Assembly: GCF_947496385.1 (NCBI RefSeq) | Contig: NZ_CANMCP010000015.1 | Coordinates: forward strand, 1 to 33,691 | Reading direction: 5' to 3' | Source: an uncultured Croceicoccus sp. | Lineage (GTDB): Bacteria > Pseudomonadota > Alphaproteobacteria > Sphingomonadales > Sphingomonadaceae | DNA length: 33,691 nucleotides | Part shown: piece by piece, positions 7,744-16,178 of the stretch | Numbering within the stretch: position 1 is the stretch's first letter | Layout of the letters: each line of letters opens with the position of its first letter | Program-made: the position numbers and the translations under genes | The notes under the pieces: generated by a model | What the model was told of the DNA's origin: nothing | The model's input: the letters and a program-made list of their open reading frames with translations, nothing else | Database searches by the model: none

Positions 7744-9323
7744 GCTCGCTCCTGTTCAAGATCATGTTCGATAAGGTCGGATGCCCTCCAAGCCATCGCG
7801 CAGACAGGCGCAAACGTGTTCCCCGAAGGCATGACTGGCGCGATGGAGAGGTCGACGACGCGCAGGCCTTTGATTCCGCGCACGCGGCATCGCGGATCGA
7901 CGACCGATTCCTCGTCCACGCCCATGCGGCAGGTGCCTGCGGCGTGATAGGCAGGCGTTCCCAGCATCCGGTAGGCCTCGATGATGGCATCATCGCTTTC
8001 CGCCTCAGCGCCCGGCCGCGTCTCCTCCACGATGATGTCGCAGAGAGGCTTCGTAAGGGCCAGCGCACGTACGTAGCGGACCGTCCCTATCAGCTCCCGC
8101 CGCTCCTGCTCGTTCGAGAAAAAGTCGAGGGCACCCTCGGGCAGCACAGCGGGATCGCGCGAGACGATGTGAACATGGCCGCGCGCGCGAGGGCGGAGGG
8201 GGTAGATCACCGCCTGAATGCCGGGGAAGCTTTCCATCGCCATCTTCGCGCTGGAACGATCAATGCTGTGCGGTGCGAACAGCAATTGGGCATCGGGACG
8301 ATCGGCATCGGCATGACTTCGAAACCAGCCGATGACATCGAAAGTGCCACTCGCGAGCGGACCTTCATGCTTCAGGTAATATTGCGCAGCATTTTTCAGC
8401 AGGCGGAGGCCTGAATATTCGCGGTTCAAGGAATAATGCGGCCGCGTGCGCCATTGGAGCGTGATGCCGCAATGTTCGAAAAGATTGTCGCCTACGCCTC
8501 TGTTCTGGGCAACCAGAGGAATGCCCAGTTGATCGAGATATTCCGGATCGCCAATGCCCGAGCGTTCCAGGATTGCCGGCGAGCCGAAAGTGCCCGAAGC
8601 GAGAATGATTTCGTGCGCCCGCCAGACCTCCTCCTTGCCGTTGCGCAGCCCTGCAACACCCGTCGCGCGGCCATTCTCGAACAGGACCCGATCGACCGTC
8701 ACGCCGGTTTCGATCGCCAGATTGCCGCGGTTCTTGACGGGATCGAGAAAGGCGGCCGCAGCGCTCTGGCGTCTGCCATGCCAGACGGTCTGGGGACAGT
8801 ACCCTATCGCCTCCACGGCGTCCGGATCGTTGGGATTGCCACGCCGCGACAGCCCCAGCGCCTCGCCGGCCTCTATCACCGCGTCCATTTCCGGACGGGG
8901 AGGCGGGACGGATGTCCGAAGGCCGTTCTCCCCTTCCAGAGCGTCGAAAGCCTGTGCGATATGCTCCCATGCCCAATCATCGCCTGCCTTTTTGGCAAGC
9001 GCATCGTAGTCTGCGGGCTTTCCGCGAACATACATCATGCCGTTGGTGGAGGACGAGCCGCCAAGCGTCTTCCCGCGTACCCAGAAGCCGGCCGGCTCGT
9101 TGTTACCGGCGCGGCCTGAAATGCGAAAAGGCCAGACATAAGCAGAATTGGCCAACACCTTGCCCACACCCTTGGGCATATGGATCATCGGATTCCTGTC
9201 GGGCGGTCCGGCCTCCAGCAGGAGCACCTGTCGGTTCGGACTGGCGCTCAGACGGTTGGCGAGAACACACCCAGCCGCACCACCCCCGACGATGATCACA
9301 TCTGCGATTTGCCCGTTTGCCAT
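7740..9323 (-). CDS. GMC-family FAD alcohol dehydrogenase/oxidase
   Basis: This 527-aa flavoprotein is of the glucose-methanol-choline family. It has an N-terminal dinucleotide fold VGGGAAGCVLANRLS, the GMC signature around GKTLGGSSSTNGMMYVRG, and a second signature including ASGTFGSPAILERSGIGDP. The C-terminal active-site pair is His460 (YHAAGTCRMG) and Asn502 (PSGNTFAP). No signal peptide is seen, so it probably acts in the cytoplasm. It resembles choline- and polyethylene-glycol-dehydrogenase-like enzymes that oxidise primary alcohols to aldehydes. Start ATG at 9323 with GGAAAGG just upstream. It overlaps the downstream SDR by 4 bp and is divergent from a thiolase-like gene. Confidence 0.92.
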   Translation of the reverse strand: MANGQIADVIIVGGGAAGCVLANRLSASPNRQVLLLEAGPPDRNPMIHMPKGVGKVLANSAYVWPFRISGRAGNNEPAGFWVRGKTLGGSSSTNGMMYVRGKPADYDALAKKAGDDWAWEHIAQAFDALEGENGLRTSVPPPRPEMDAVIEAGEALGLSRRGNPNDPDAVEAIGYCPQTVWHGRRQSAAAAFLDPVKNRGNLAIETGVTVDRVLFENGRATGVAGLRNGKEEVWRAHEIILASGTFGSPAILERSGIGDPEYLDQLGIPLVAQNRGVGDNLFEHCGITLQWRTRPHYSLNREYSGLRLLKNAAQYYLKHEGPLASGTFDVIGWFRSHADADRPDAQLLFAPHSIDRSSAKMAMESFPGIQAVIYPLRPRARGHVHIVSRDPAVLPEGALDFFSNEQERRELIGTVRYVRALALTKPLCDIIVEETRPGAEAESDDAIIEAYRMLGTPAYHAAGTCRMGVDEESVVDPRCRVRGIKGLRVVDLSIAPVMPSGNTFAPVCAMAWRASDLIEHDLEQERA

Positions 9324-9345
9324 GCCTTTCCAACCTTTTTCTTGC

Positions 9346-9369
9346 GAGAATGATCTTTCGCATACAGAA
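9346..9369. promoter_or_regulatory. Candidate regulatory site GAGAATG-N8-CATACAGAA (copy A)
   Basis: This site lies in the short gap between the divergent GMC and thiolase-like genes. The two blocks GAGAATG (9346-9352) and CATACAGAA (9361-9369) recur with the same 8-nt spacing at 30082-30105, in the other divergent region between the MFS and TonB receptor genes. The first block equals the left half-site of the GAGAAT-N3-ATTCTC operators. This is pattern evidence only. Confidence 0.35.
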
Positions 9370-9376
9370 TAGTGAG

Positions 9377-10879
9377 ATGACTGACCAGCCTGAATTCGAC
9401 CCCCGACAATGTCCGGTTATCATCGGCGCAGGGGAACTGGCCGATCGACCCGAAAATCTGGCCGACGCGCTTGATCCGGCAGGTTTGATGGTCGCTGCCC
9501 TTCGGTTGGCGGAGCGCGATGCGGATTGTGAAAACCTTCTCGCCCGGCTCGATCGACTTGATATCATCAACGAAATCTCGTGGCCGTATCCGGATCCGGA
9601 GGCTGAACTGCGGCGTCGATTGGGGCAGTCTGAATTGCAGACCCGCTACTGGCCAGTCGGCGGGCAGACGCCGATCACGGCGCTGCACGAGGCAGCGCTC
9701 GATATTCAGGCCGGTAGGGCGCGGATAATCGCCGTTTGCGGAGGCGAGGCTGAGGATAGTGTACGCCGGGCGCGCAAGAGCCAAGCCGCCCTGAATTGGC
9801 CCGAGCGGGATGAGGGTTTCCGCCCGGTGCGCGGCGGGGATTATCAGGGCAGGGTTGCAAAGACACTGGGATTGACGAGCCCTGTTAACGTCTATCCGCT
9901 TTATGAAAATGCGAGCCGCGCGGCATGGCGACAGAATTTTGATACCGCGCAGCAAGAGAGCGCCCGCATCTGGTCGCGCAATTCGCATATTGCCGCTGCA
10001 CGCGATGCTGCATGGCTCAAAAGCGCCGTCGATCCCGAGACGATACTGTCAGGCGATGGCGGCAATCGCCTGATCGCCTGGCCCTACCGTAAGTTGATGG
10101 TTGCCAATCCGATCGTGAACCAGGGCGCGGCGTTTATCGTGACCAGCTTGACGATGGCGCGCGAGCTCGGCATTTGTGAAGATCGCATGATCTTCATTCA
10201 CGGCGGCACGGCCGCTGACGAGCCGCGCGACATCCTTGCGCGGCAAGACTACAGCTTTTCGCGGGCCATGGAGGGCGTGCTTGGACAAAGCGCGAAGCTG
10301 GCAGGCGACAAATTCGCTGTCGAACTGTACAGCTGTTTTCCCTGTGTTCCGAAAATGGCGCGGCGCGTACTCGGCTTGTCCGACCACGATGCGTTGAGCG
10401 TGACAGGAGGGCTTACCTTCTTCGGCGCGCCGCTTAACAACTTCATGGGACATGCCGTGGTCGCGATGGTGCACCATTTGCGACGGCAAAGCGGCTGGGG
10501 CCTGCTTTACGGCCAAGGTGAATATGTGACGAAGCATCACGCGGTGATGCTCGGCACGAAGAAACCCGAACGGGCCTTGCCGCAGCATTACCGAATGCGG
10601 GATCTGGAAAAAGACATCGAACGCGCCGCTCCGCGCCTTGACCAGTCCCATCGCGGACTGGCGAGGCTGGAAACCTACACCGTAGTGTTCGATCGCAATG
10701 AAGACGTACGCCAGGGCATAGCTATTGCCCGTGCGCCGGATGGCAGCCGCGTTGCCGCTCGGGTGGAGGCCGACGATGCTTGCACGCTCGAGAAACTCAT
10801 GAGCGAAGTCGATCTGGTCGGTCGCCAAGGTGAGATTGGAATAGGCGCGGATGAATTGCCACACTGGTGCTTTATCTAG
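9377..10879 (+). CDS. Thiolase-like acetyl-CoA acetyltransferase with extra C-terminal domain
   Basis: From the ATG at 9377 this is a 500-aa protein of the thiolase superfamily subgroup that carries an added C-terminal domain. Recognisable features are PVIIGAGELADRP at the N-terminus, AVCGGEAEDS, ANPIVNQGAAFIVTS, VELYSCFPC and GGLTFFGAPLNNFMGHA, then GLLYGQGEYVTKHHAVMLG. The last 90 or so residues form the extra domain. Members are annotated as acetyl-CoA acetyltransferases, but few have been studied. Which Cys and His act here is not certain; the CVP and HAV positions are candidates. Alternative starts exist upstream (ATG at 9350 and at 9317); 9377 is preferred because the domain begins soon after, although no strong ribosome site is visible. 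It stands alone, divergent from the GMC gene, and is followed by an IS relic. Confidence 0.82.
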   Translation: MTDQPEFDPRQCPVIIGAGELADRPENLADALDPAGLMVAALRLAERDADCENLLARLDRLDIINEISWPYPDPEAELRRRLGQSELQTRYWPVGGQTPITALHEAALDIQAGRARIIAVCGGEAEDSVRRARKSQAALNWPERDEGFRPVRGGDYQGRVAKTLGLTSPVNVYPLYENASRAAWRQNFDTAQQESARIWSRNSHIAAARDAAWLKSAVDPETILSGDGGNRLIAWPYRKLMVANPIVNQGAAFIVTSLTMARELGICEDRMIFIHGGTAADEPRDILARQDYSFSRAMEGVLGQSAKLAGDKFAVELYSCFPCVPKMARRVLGLSDHDALSVTGGLTFFGAPLNNFMGHAVVAMVHHLRRQSGWGLLYGQGEYVTKHHAVMLGTKKPERALPQHYRMRDLEKDIERAAPRLDQSHRGLARLETYTVVFDRNEDVRQGIAIARAPDGSRVAARVEADDACTLEKLMSEVDLVGRQGEIGIGADELPHWCFI

Positions 10880-10888
10880 GATCGGGAC

Positions 10889-11506
10889 TCATCGGAGCAG
10901 CGAGAAGATGACAATTGCCGGGATGCGCATGGAGGGCATAAAGCTATTTTTGATTTGACGGGTTTCATGCGGTGAGTTTTCCGCGAGGCTATAGCCCTTG
11001 TCGGCGAGCAGTGCGCTGCCGCGGGGCAGAGCGTTGACTATCGATGCCGCGCTTTCCAAACCGCTCGTCTGCCCCCCGCTTAGTAGCATGACCAGAGGTG
11101 GTCCCTGACAATTGCTTCTTGCCTGAAGCCTGGAGTGAAGCTTGCGCTCCAGGCCGACCTTGGCACGCCCACTATGTTGAGAAAGAGGCCGTTTTTAATA
11201 AACCTGACCGCTAAGTGATGAGCTTTCAATCGGTGCATCAATCATCGGTTCATTCGGCTCTCCACCTTTCGCAGCGAGCGCAGCAGAGATCTCTGCGGAC
11301 ACACCCAGACCGCTCCACCTAAGGAACCGATTGGAAATGGCCTTTCGCTTGGCCCACTCCGCGAAGGCGTCACGCCAGCGCAGACCCTGGCGGATTGATC
11401 AGATAATCCCGCTGACTATCCGCCGGCCACCGATCCGCGGCAATCCATGTTACACGGGGAAATGCGGCTCGATCCAGCGCATCGGCGCCTCAGGCAACCC
11501 GATCAT
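10889..11506 (-). pseudogene. Decayed IS5-type transposase
   Basis: The 709-bp gap between the thiolase-like and enoyl-CoA hydratase genes is mostly a dead transposase. One continuous frame, read from 11506, gives LPEAPMRWIEPHFP, a stop, HGLPRIGGRRIVSG, a stop, then RQGLRWRDAFAEW, NRFLRWSGLGV, AALAAKGGEPNEPMIDA, a stop, GRAKVGLERKLHS, LVMLLSGGQTSG and ALLADKGYS. These are the ordered landmarks of IS5-family (IS427-like) transposases, including the first two catalytic Asp. In-frame stops lie at 11450-11452 (TAA), 11399-11401 (TGA) and 11195-11197 (TAA). The C-terminal part after DKGYS is lost and the frame ends at 10889. Clear terminal repeats were not found. It is older than the IS6 copies, judging by its decay. 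Confidence 0.85.
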
Positions 11507-11588
11507 ATCAATCGTGACGACGACGACTCAGGATTGCCGATGGTTCCAATCATCGCGCGTTTTGGAAACCTTGTTACGCATCATGCGC

Positions 11589-12413
11589 TCAGCGGCCCTT
11601 CCAGATAGGCTGCCGCTTTTCAGCGAATGCTTTGGGTCCTTCCCGATACTCTTCCGAGCCTAGCATGACATCGAGCGCCTCGTTATCGCGCTGGCTGAGA
11701 AAAGCCTGCTCCAGTGACGCTTTTTCGAGACCCTTGCGGGCGATGCTTTTCGCAGCGCGAATGGCGAGCGGGCTGCCCTGCAGGATCATCTCCGCCCAGC
11801 GGCGTGCCTCGGCGATCAGTTCCTCGGGAGATACGACACTGTTCACAAATCCCATCTCGCGGGCTTCGTGTGCCGATACCCGGCGGCCGGTCAGGATCAT
11901 GCCCATCGCCTGCTGCCAACCGATCGTGCGAGGCAGGCGATGCAACCCGCTTGCAAGCGCTGCCATCCCGACCCGTGGTTCGGGCAGGGCGAAGATTGCA
12001 TCATCCGATGCGATCACGATGTCGCATGACAGGGCAATCTCGCACCCGCCGCCAAGCGCCAGCCCGTTCACGGCCGCGATGATCGGCTTCTCGCAGTCGA
12101 ACCGTCCGGTCAGGCCGCCGAAATCGCTGTCGGGTCGGTCGAGTCCGCCCCCTTTTGCCTGGAACTTCAGATCGTTTCCGGCGCTGAAGGCGCGCCCCTC
12201 GCCAGTGATGATGGCAATCCACTGCTCCGGATCTGCTGCAAACTCGTCAAACACACGGGCAAGTTCGAAATGCGCGTCGGTATGAAGCGCGTTGAGACAA
12301 TCCGGGCGATTGATCTTGACGATCGTGAGCGGCCCTTCACGCAGAACTTTGCAGTATTGCGTCGGCGCGGCGGCGCCGTCCTGTCGCGTTTCCCCTGTCT
12401 GGTTAGTTGTCAC
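11589..12413 (-). CDS. Enoyl-CoA hydratase/isomerase family protein
   Basis: This 274-aa crotonase-fold protein has the oxyanion-hole segment AFSAGNDLKF and NGLALGGGCEIAL, and both acid residues used by hydratases are present (Glu in GGGCEIAL and Glu in ALPEPRVG). The ALPEPRVGMAALASGLHRLPR stretch is closer to carnitinyl-CoA dehydratase-like members than to classical FadB. It probably hydrates an enoyl-CoA to a 3-hydroxyacyl-CoA. It starts at a GTG (12413) preceded by GAGG about 9 nt upstream. It is 40 bp downstream of the ADP-forming synthetase gene. A synthetase plus hydratase pair of this type is known in sphingomonad ferulate breakdown (FerA/FerB), but this is only a parallel in layout and family, not evidence for ferulate. 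Confidence 0.88.
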   Translation of the reverse strand: MTTNQTGETRQDGAAAPTQYCKVLREGPLTIVKINRPDCLNALHTDAHFELARVFDEFAADPEQWIAIITGEGRAFSAGNDLKFQAKGGGLDRPDSDFGGLTGRFDCEKPIIAAVNGLALGGGCEIALSCDIVIASDDAIFALPEPRVGMAALASGLHRLPRTIGWQQAMGMILTGRRVSAHEAREMGFVNSVVSPEELIAEARRWAEMILQGSPLAIRAAKSIARKGLEKASLEQAFLSQRDNEALDVMLGSEEYREGPKAFAEKRQPIWKGR

Positions 12414-12453
12414 GGTTCAGCGCCTCACATCGAACATAGTCATTATCCACGGG

Positions 12454-14583
12454 TCACGCAGCCGCTTGCCCATTCTGTATCACCGGGTTTTCGTTCTCAG
12501 GGATGATCAGCGCGTCGAGCGCCACCGCACCCTTGTGCTCTTCGAGCAAGAGCAGGGGGTTGATTTCCACTTCGAGAATTGTGCCGCGATGTCGGGCAAT
12601 GAAGCGGCTCATCGCCGCCATTGTCTCTGCGGCAGCGCGTATATCGACGCGAGGTTTCCCGCGCATGCCGTCGAGCAGAGGGAACCCGCAAAGGGACCGG
12701 ATGAGTTCGAGCGCCTCATTCGCGTCGAGCGGAGCAAGACCGATCGCGACATCATCGAGAAGCTCGGTAAAAATGCCGCCCATGCCGACCGACACGACAG
12801 GACCGAAAACCGGATCAATCCGGGCGCCCAGTATGAGTTCGGCAACACCCCTGATCATCGGGGCAATCAGAACGCCGCGTATCTCTGCCGCGGGATGCGC
12901 ACGGCCTACGTCAGCGAGTATCTTGGAGGCGGCATCTGCGGCCTGATTTCCAGGATCGACGGCGAGGCGAACGCCGCCGGCATCGGATTTGTGCTGCACA
13001 TCCGGGGATATCACCTTGATGGCGAGAGGGCCATCGAACTGGCGACTGATCGTTCCAGCTTCCGCGGAATTGCGCGCCGTTGTGAAGGGCATCGTGGGAA
13101 TGCCGGCGTCCGCCAGTGCGGCAAGGGCTTCAGCCTCGTCAAGGCGAACGAAACATTTGGTGCTCGTATCGGGCAGCGTTGGCACGCATGCGGGAGCACC
13201 CGATATTGCGCGCCCTGCGGTTGCAGCATGGGCAAGCGCCGTGACGGCGAATGAGGGGTCCTCGAAGACCAGCAGTCCTGTCCCCTCGTACTCGCTTACC
13301 GTGCGCGGCCCTGCGTTCATGCATATGGCGAAGGGCACCTCGCTGCCGCTTTCCAGTCCCTGCTGAATCGCTTCGCGGAGAGGTGGGCCGAGCACCGGGC
13401 TTTCCGGCCAATTCATGAAGAACGCGACGACCGCATCGTAATTACCCTGGCGCGTTACGATCGATACCGCATCGCGGACGAGCGAAGCATCGCTCATCGC
13501 CTGCGCGGTCGTATCGACAGGGTTGGCGGATGAGCCGAGCGGTATGCGCGCGTCCAGGTCCGCCCGTGCCGGTTCAGGCATGCTGGCGATATCGAATCCG
13601 GCTGCTTCTGCCGCGTCCGCCATCAGTATGCCGGCGCCCCCCGATACGGTGAGGATCCCGAGGCGATTGCCCGCCAGTGGCCCACGGCGCGTCAACACGT
13701 AGAGAGTGTCCACCAGCTCTTGCGTGGTTTCGACCCGAACGGCGCCGGATCGGCCTATGATCTGGTCGAGAGTGCGATCGTCTCCGGCGAGACTGGCGGT
13801 GTGGGACTGGGCGGCTTTCTGGCCGGAACTGGACGTGCCGACTTTCAACAGGATGACGGGTTTGCCTGCCAGGCGTGCCACCTCGACAGCGCGAAGAAAG
13901 GCACGGCCATGCCGGATACCCTCGACATAACAGCCGATGACTTTCACGTTGATGTCGGCTGCCGCTGCTTCGATCAGATCGGCAACGCCGATATCGCACT
14001 CATTCCCGGTAGCCGCGAAGCTGGCGAGCCCTATTCCCCGGCGGCGCGCCAGCATGGCAATATGTGCGCCATAAGCGCCCGACTGCGAAACAATGGCGAG
14101 CTCCCCTTGGGGGGGAGGGCCGTCTTCCAGGAGGCTGGAAAACGTTGCGGCTATTCCATCACCCGCTTTGTAAAAGCCAAGGCAATTCGGGCCGAGCAAG
14201 CGGATGCCAAGCTTCCTGGCGGTGGTCAGCATCTCGGCTTCCAATGCCGCGCCTTTTTCCCCTGTTTCCGAGAAGCCGGAAGTGAGGACCACCGCGGCAC
14301 GGACATTTTTCGCACCCGCTTCCGCGAGGACCATCGGGATAGCCTTGGGCGGAACGGCGATCACCAGCAAATCAACTTCGTCGGCAGGTATTGCGCCGAT
14401 ACTGGGAAATGCTTTCAGGCCCTGCACCTTATCGCGGGACGGATTTACGGAATAAATCTCACCTTCGAAGCCATCGCGAAGGCAATAGTGCAGGGGGCGG
14501 CCGCCTATGCGGGTGGGATCGTTCGATGCACCGATGAATGCGATGCTTCGCGGTGCAAACAATGCATCTAGCGATTTTGCCAT
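12454..14583 (-). CDS. ADP-forming acyl-CoA synthetase (acetate-CoA ligase family)
   Basis: This 709-aa protein has the domain order of NDP-forming acyl-CoA synthetases: an N-terminal CoA-binding Rossmann domain (SIAFIGASNDPTRIGGRP), a succinyl-CoA ligase-like domain with VSQSGAYGAH and the phosphohistidine segment QSHTASLAGDD, and a C-terminal ATP-grasp domain (PLAIKVISPDVQHKSDAGGV through GGIFTELLDDVAIGLAPL and LEVEINPLLL). It activates a carboxylic acid to its CoA thioester, yielding ADP and phosphate. FerA of Sphingobium belongs to this family. Start ATG at 14583 with AGGAAAGAG about 9 nt upstream. A perfect 6-3-6 dyad lies 41 bp upstream. It is chemically distinct from the AMP-forming ligase at 23066-24598, so the island has two types of acid activation. 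Confidence 0.92.
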   Translation of the reverse strand: MAKSLDALFAPRSIAFIGASNDPTRIGGRPLHYCLRDGFEGEIYSVNPSRDKVQGLKAFPSIGAIPADEVDLLVIAVPPKAIPMVLAEAGAKNVRAAVVLTSGFSETGEKGAALEAEMLTTARKLGIRLLGPNCLGFYKAGDGIAATFSSLLEDGPPPQGELAIVSQSGAYGAHIAMLARRRGIGLASFAATGNECDIGVADLIEAAAADINVKVIGCYVEGIRHGRAFLRAVEVARLAGKPVILLKVGTSSSGQKAAQSHTASLAGDDRTLDQIIGRSGAVRVETTQELVDTLYVLTRRGPLAGNRLGILTVSGGAGILMADAAEAAGFDIASMPEPARADLDARIPLGSSANPVDTTAQAMSDASLVRDAVSIVTRQGNYDAVVAFFMNWPESPVLGPPLREAIQQGLESGSEVPFAICMNAGPRTVSEYEGTGLLVFEDPSFAVTALAHAATAGRAISGAPACVPTLPDTSTKCFVRLDEAEALAALADAGIPTMPFTTARNSAEAGTISRQFDGPLAIKVISPDVQHKSDAGGVRLAVDPGNQAADAASKILADVGRAHPAAEIRGVLIAPMIRGVAELILGARIDPVFGPVVSVGMGGIFTELLDDVAIGLAPLDANEALELIRSLCGFPLLDGMRGKPRVDIRAAAETMAAMSRFIARHRGTILEVEINPLLLLEEHKGAVALDALIIPENENPVIQNGQAAA

Positions 14584-14624
14584 CTTCGCAAACTCTTTCC
14601 TGTAACACGCTGACCGGGTGGGAA

Positions 14625-14639
14625 ATCTTCTTTGAAGAT
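14625..14639. promoter_or_regulatory. Perfect 6-3-6 dyad upstream of the ADP-forming synthetase
   Basis: ATCTTC-TTT-GAAGAT is a perfect inverted repeat in the 106-bp gap between the ALDH stop and the synthetase start. It has the same 6-3-6 geometry as the GAGAAT-N3-ATTCTC sites but a different sequence. A second small palindrome, AAGAATTCTT, lies at 14650-14659. A T-run typical of a terminator does not follow on the minus strand, so an operator is more likely than a terminator. Confidence 0.35.
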
Positions 14640-14689
14640 ACCGCAGAACAAGAATTCTTTACCGAGAAAGTAATTCGGAATCGGGTGAA

Positions 14690-16156
14690 TTACTCACCGA
14701 GTTCGAGCCAGATCGCTTTCGACTTCATGTATTTTTCATAGCCCGCTCGACCCATGTCCTTGCCGATGCCCGACTTCTTGTAGCCGCCAAACGGCGCGGT
14801 CAGATCGGTTCGGCGGCCCCAATCGTTGAGCCAGACCGTGCCGCTTTCGATGCGCTGGGCCGCCTTGAACGCCCGCGTAATGTCCGCTGTATGCACCGAT
14901 GCCGTGAGTCCATAATCCGGATGGTTTGCAAGAGCGATGGCTTCGTCAAAATCCTCGAATTCCTGCACGGCCAGCACAGGGCCAAAGATTTCCTCGCGAT
15001 AAGCGCGATTTTCGGTGGTGACGCCGCGAAGGACAGTGGGCTGAAAGAATAGCGCCGTGTCGTGATCGATCCGGCTGCCGCCGATCAGGATTTCCGCTCC
15101 GTCCGAGACACTGTCGCGCACGATGCTGTCGATGCGCTCGATCTGCTTTTCATTGATGATGGGCGGGATGCTCGTTTCCTTCGACCAGGTCTCGCCGGGC
15201 TTCAGTCCCGTCATGGCATCGGCGACCAGGTCGATGAACCTGTCGGCGACGGATCGCTCCACGACGAGCCGGGACCCGGCAAAACACACCTGCCCGCTAT
15301 TATAGGTGATGCCACGGGCCACCGTCCGCGCGAGGCGTTCGATATCGGGTGCGTCGGCAAAAACCACCTGTGGTCCCTTGCCACCAAGCTCCAGGCTCAC
15401 CGGCTTGAGCCCGGACATGGCGGCATCGGCCATGATGCGAGAGCCGGTCGCGCTTGAGCCGGTGAAGGTGACGTAGTCGACCTCCGGATGTTTGACGAGC
15501 GCGGATCCTGCGTTCCCGTCGCCGTTGATGACATTGAATATGCCTTGCGGAACGCCCGCCTCCACGGCCAGCTCTGCCAGACGCAGCGTGGCGAAGGGGG
15601 TCAGCTCCGAAGGCTTGAGCACCACGGCATTGCCAGCGGCAAGTGCGGGCGCGAATTTCCATGCCGCCAGAATCAGAGGGAAGTTCCACGGGGCAATCGC
15701 CGCGACCACGCCGTATGGTTCGTGCACGACCATGGACAGGGAGCTTCGAGACGTCGCGGTCACCTGGCCTTCAACCTTGTCCGCGTACTCTCCGAAAAAG
15801 CGCAACGTACCGGAAACGACCTTTACATCGCGAGCCGTTGCCTCCGAATAGATGCGCGCCGAGGCGATGGCTTCCAATGCGGCAATCTCGGCCGAATGAG
15901 CGTCCACAAGGTCGGCAAACCGATACAGGATCTTCGCCCGGTCGCGGGGCGCCATCGTGCCCCAGCCACTGTCTTTCCACGCATGCCGAGCGGACATCAC
16001 CGCTTCATCGACCTGACCTTGCGATGCCCATCCGGCATCCAGTCTGATCGAAGAATCCGACGGGCTTGCAACCTGCCGCGTTTCGGCGCCGGCGACGCGC
16101 CTGCCGCCGATGAAAAGCCCCGGCGAAGGGCGAACAGACCTGGGATCAAAGAACAT
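14690..16156 (-). CDS. Aldehyde dehydrogenase (NAD(P)+), Rieske-linked
   Basis: This 488-aa ALDH-superfamily enzyme has the cofactor and active-site motifs in order: PWNFPLILAAWKFAPALAAGN, TFTGSSATGSRIM, LELGGKGPQ (general-base Glu), NSGQVCFAGSR (nucleophile Cys) and EEIFGPVLAV. It oxidises an aldehyde to the acid. The open frame reaches 16261, but that would overlap the Rieske gene; the ATG at 16156 gives MFFDPRSVRPSPGLFIGG, a normal ALDH N-terminus, with GAGAGG about 10 nt upstream. It is 22 bp downstream of the Rieske oxygenase gene and surely in the same operon, so its aldehyde may be the Rieske product or a derivative. This is the first of three ALDH paralogues in the window; they are clearly divergent from each other. 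Confidence 0.9.
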   Translation of the reverse strand: MFFDPRSVRPSPGLFIGGRRVAGAETRQVASPSDSSIRLDAGWASQGQVDEAVMSARHAWKDSGWGTMAPRDRAKILYRFADLVDAHSAEIAALEAIASARIYSEATARDVKVVSGTLRFFGEYADKVEGQVTATSRSSLSMVVHEPYGVVAAIAPWNFPLILAAWKFAPALAAGNAVVLKPSELTPFATLRLAELAVEAGVPQGIFNVINGDGNAGSALVKHPEVDYVTFTGSSATGSRIMADAAMSGLKPVSLELGGKGPQVVFADAPDIERLARTVARGITYNSGQVCFAGSRLVVERSVADRFIDLVADAMTGLKPGETWSKETSIPPIINEKQIERIDSIVRDSVSDGAEILIGGSRIDHDTALFFQPTVLRGVTTENRAYREEIFGPVLAVQEFEDFDEAIALANHPDYGLTASVHTADITRAFKAAQRIESGTVWLNDWGRRTDLTAPFGGYKKSGIGKDMGRAGYEKYMKSKAIWLELGE

Positions 16157-16178
16157 GGAATGAAACCTCTCGTGCCTT

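Noticed and set aside
12292-13254. Plus-strand open frame (320 codons) over the synthetase and hydratase
   Set aside because: It spans two real minus-strand genes and has no recognisable motifs.
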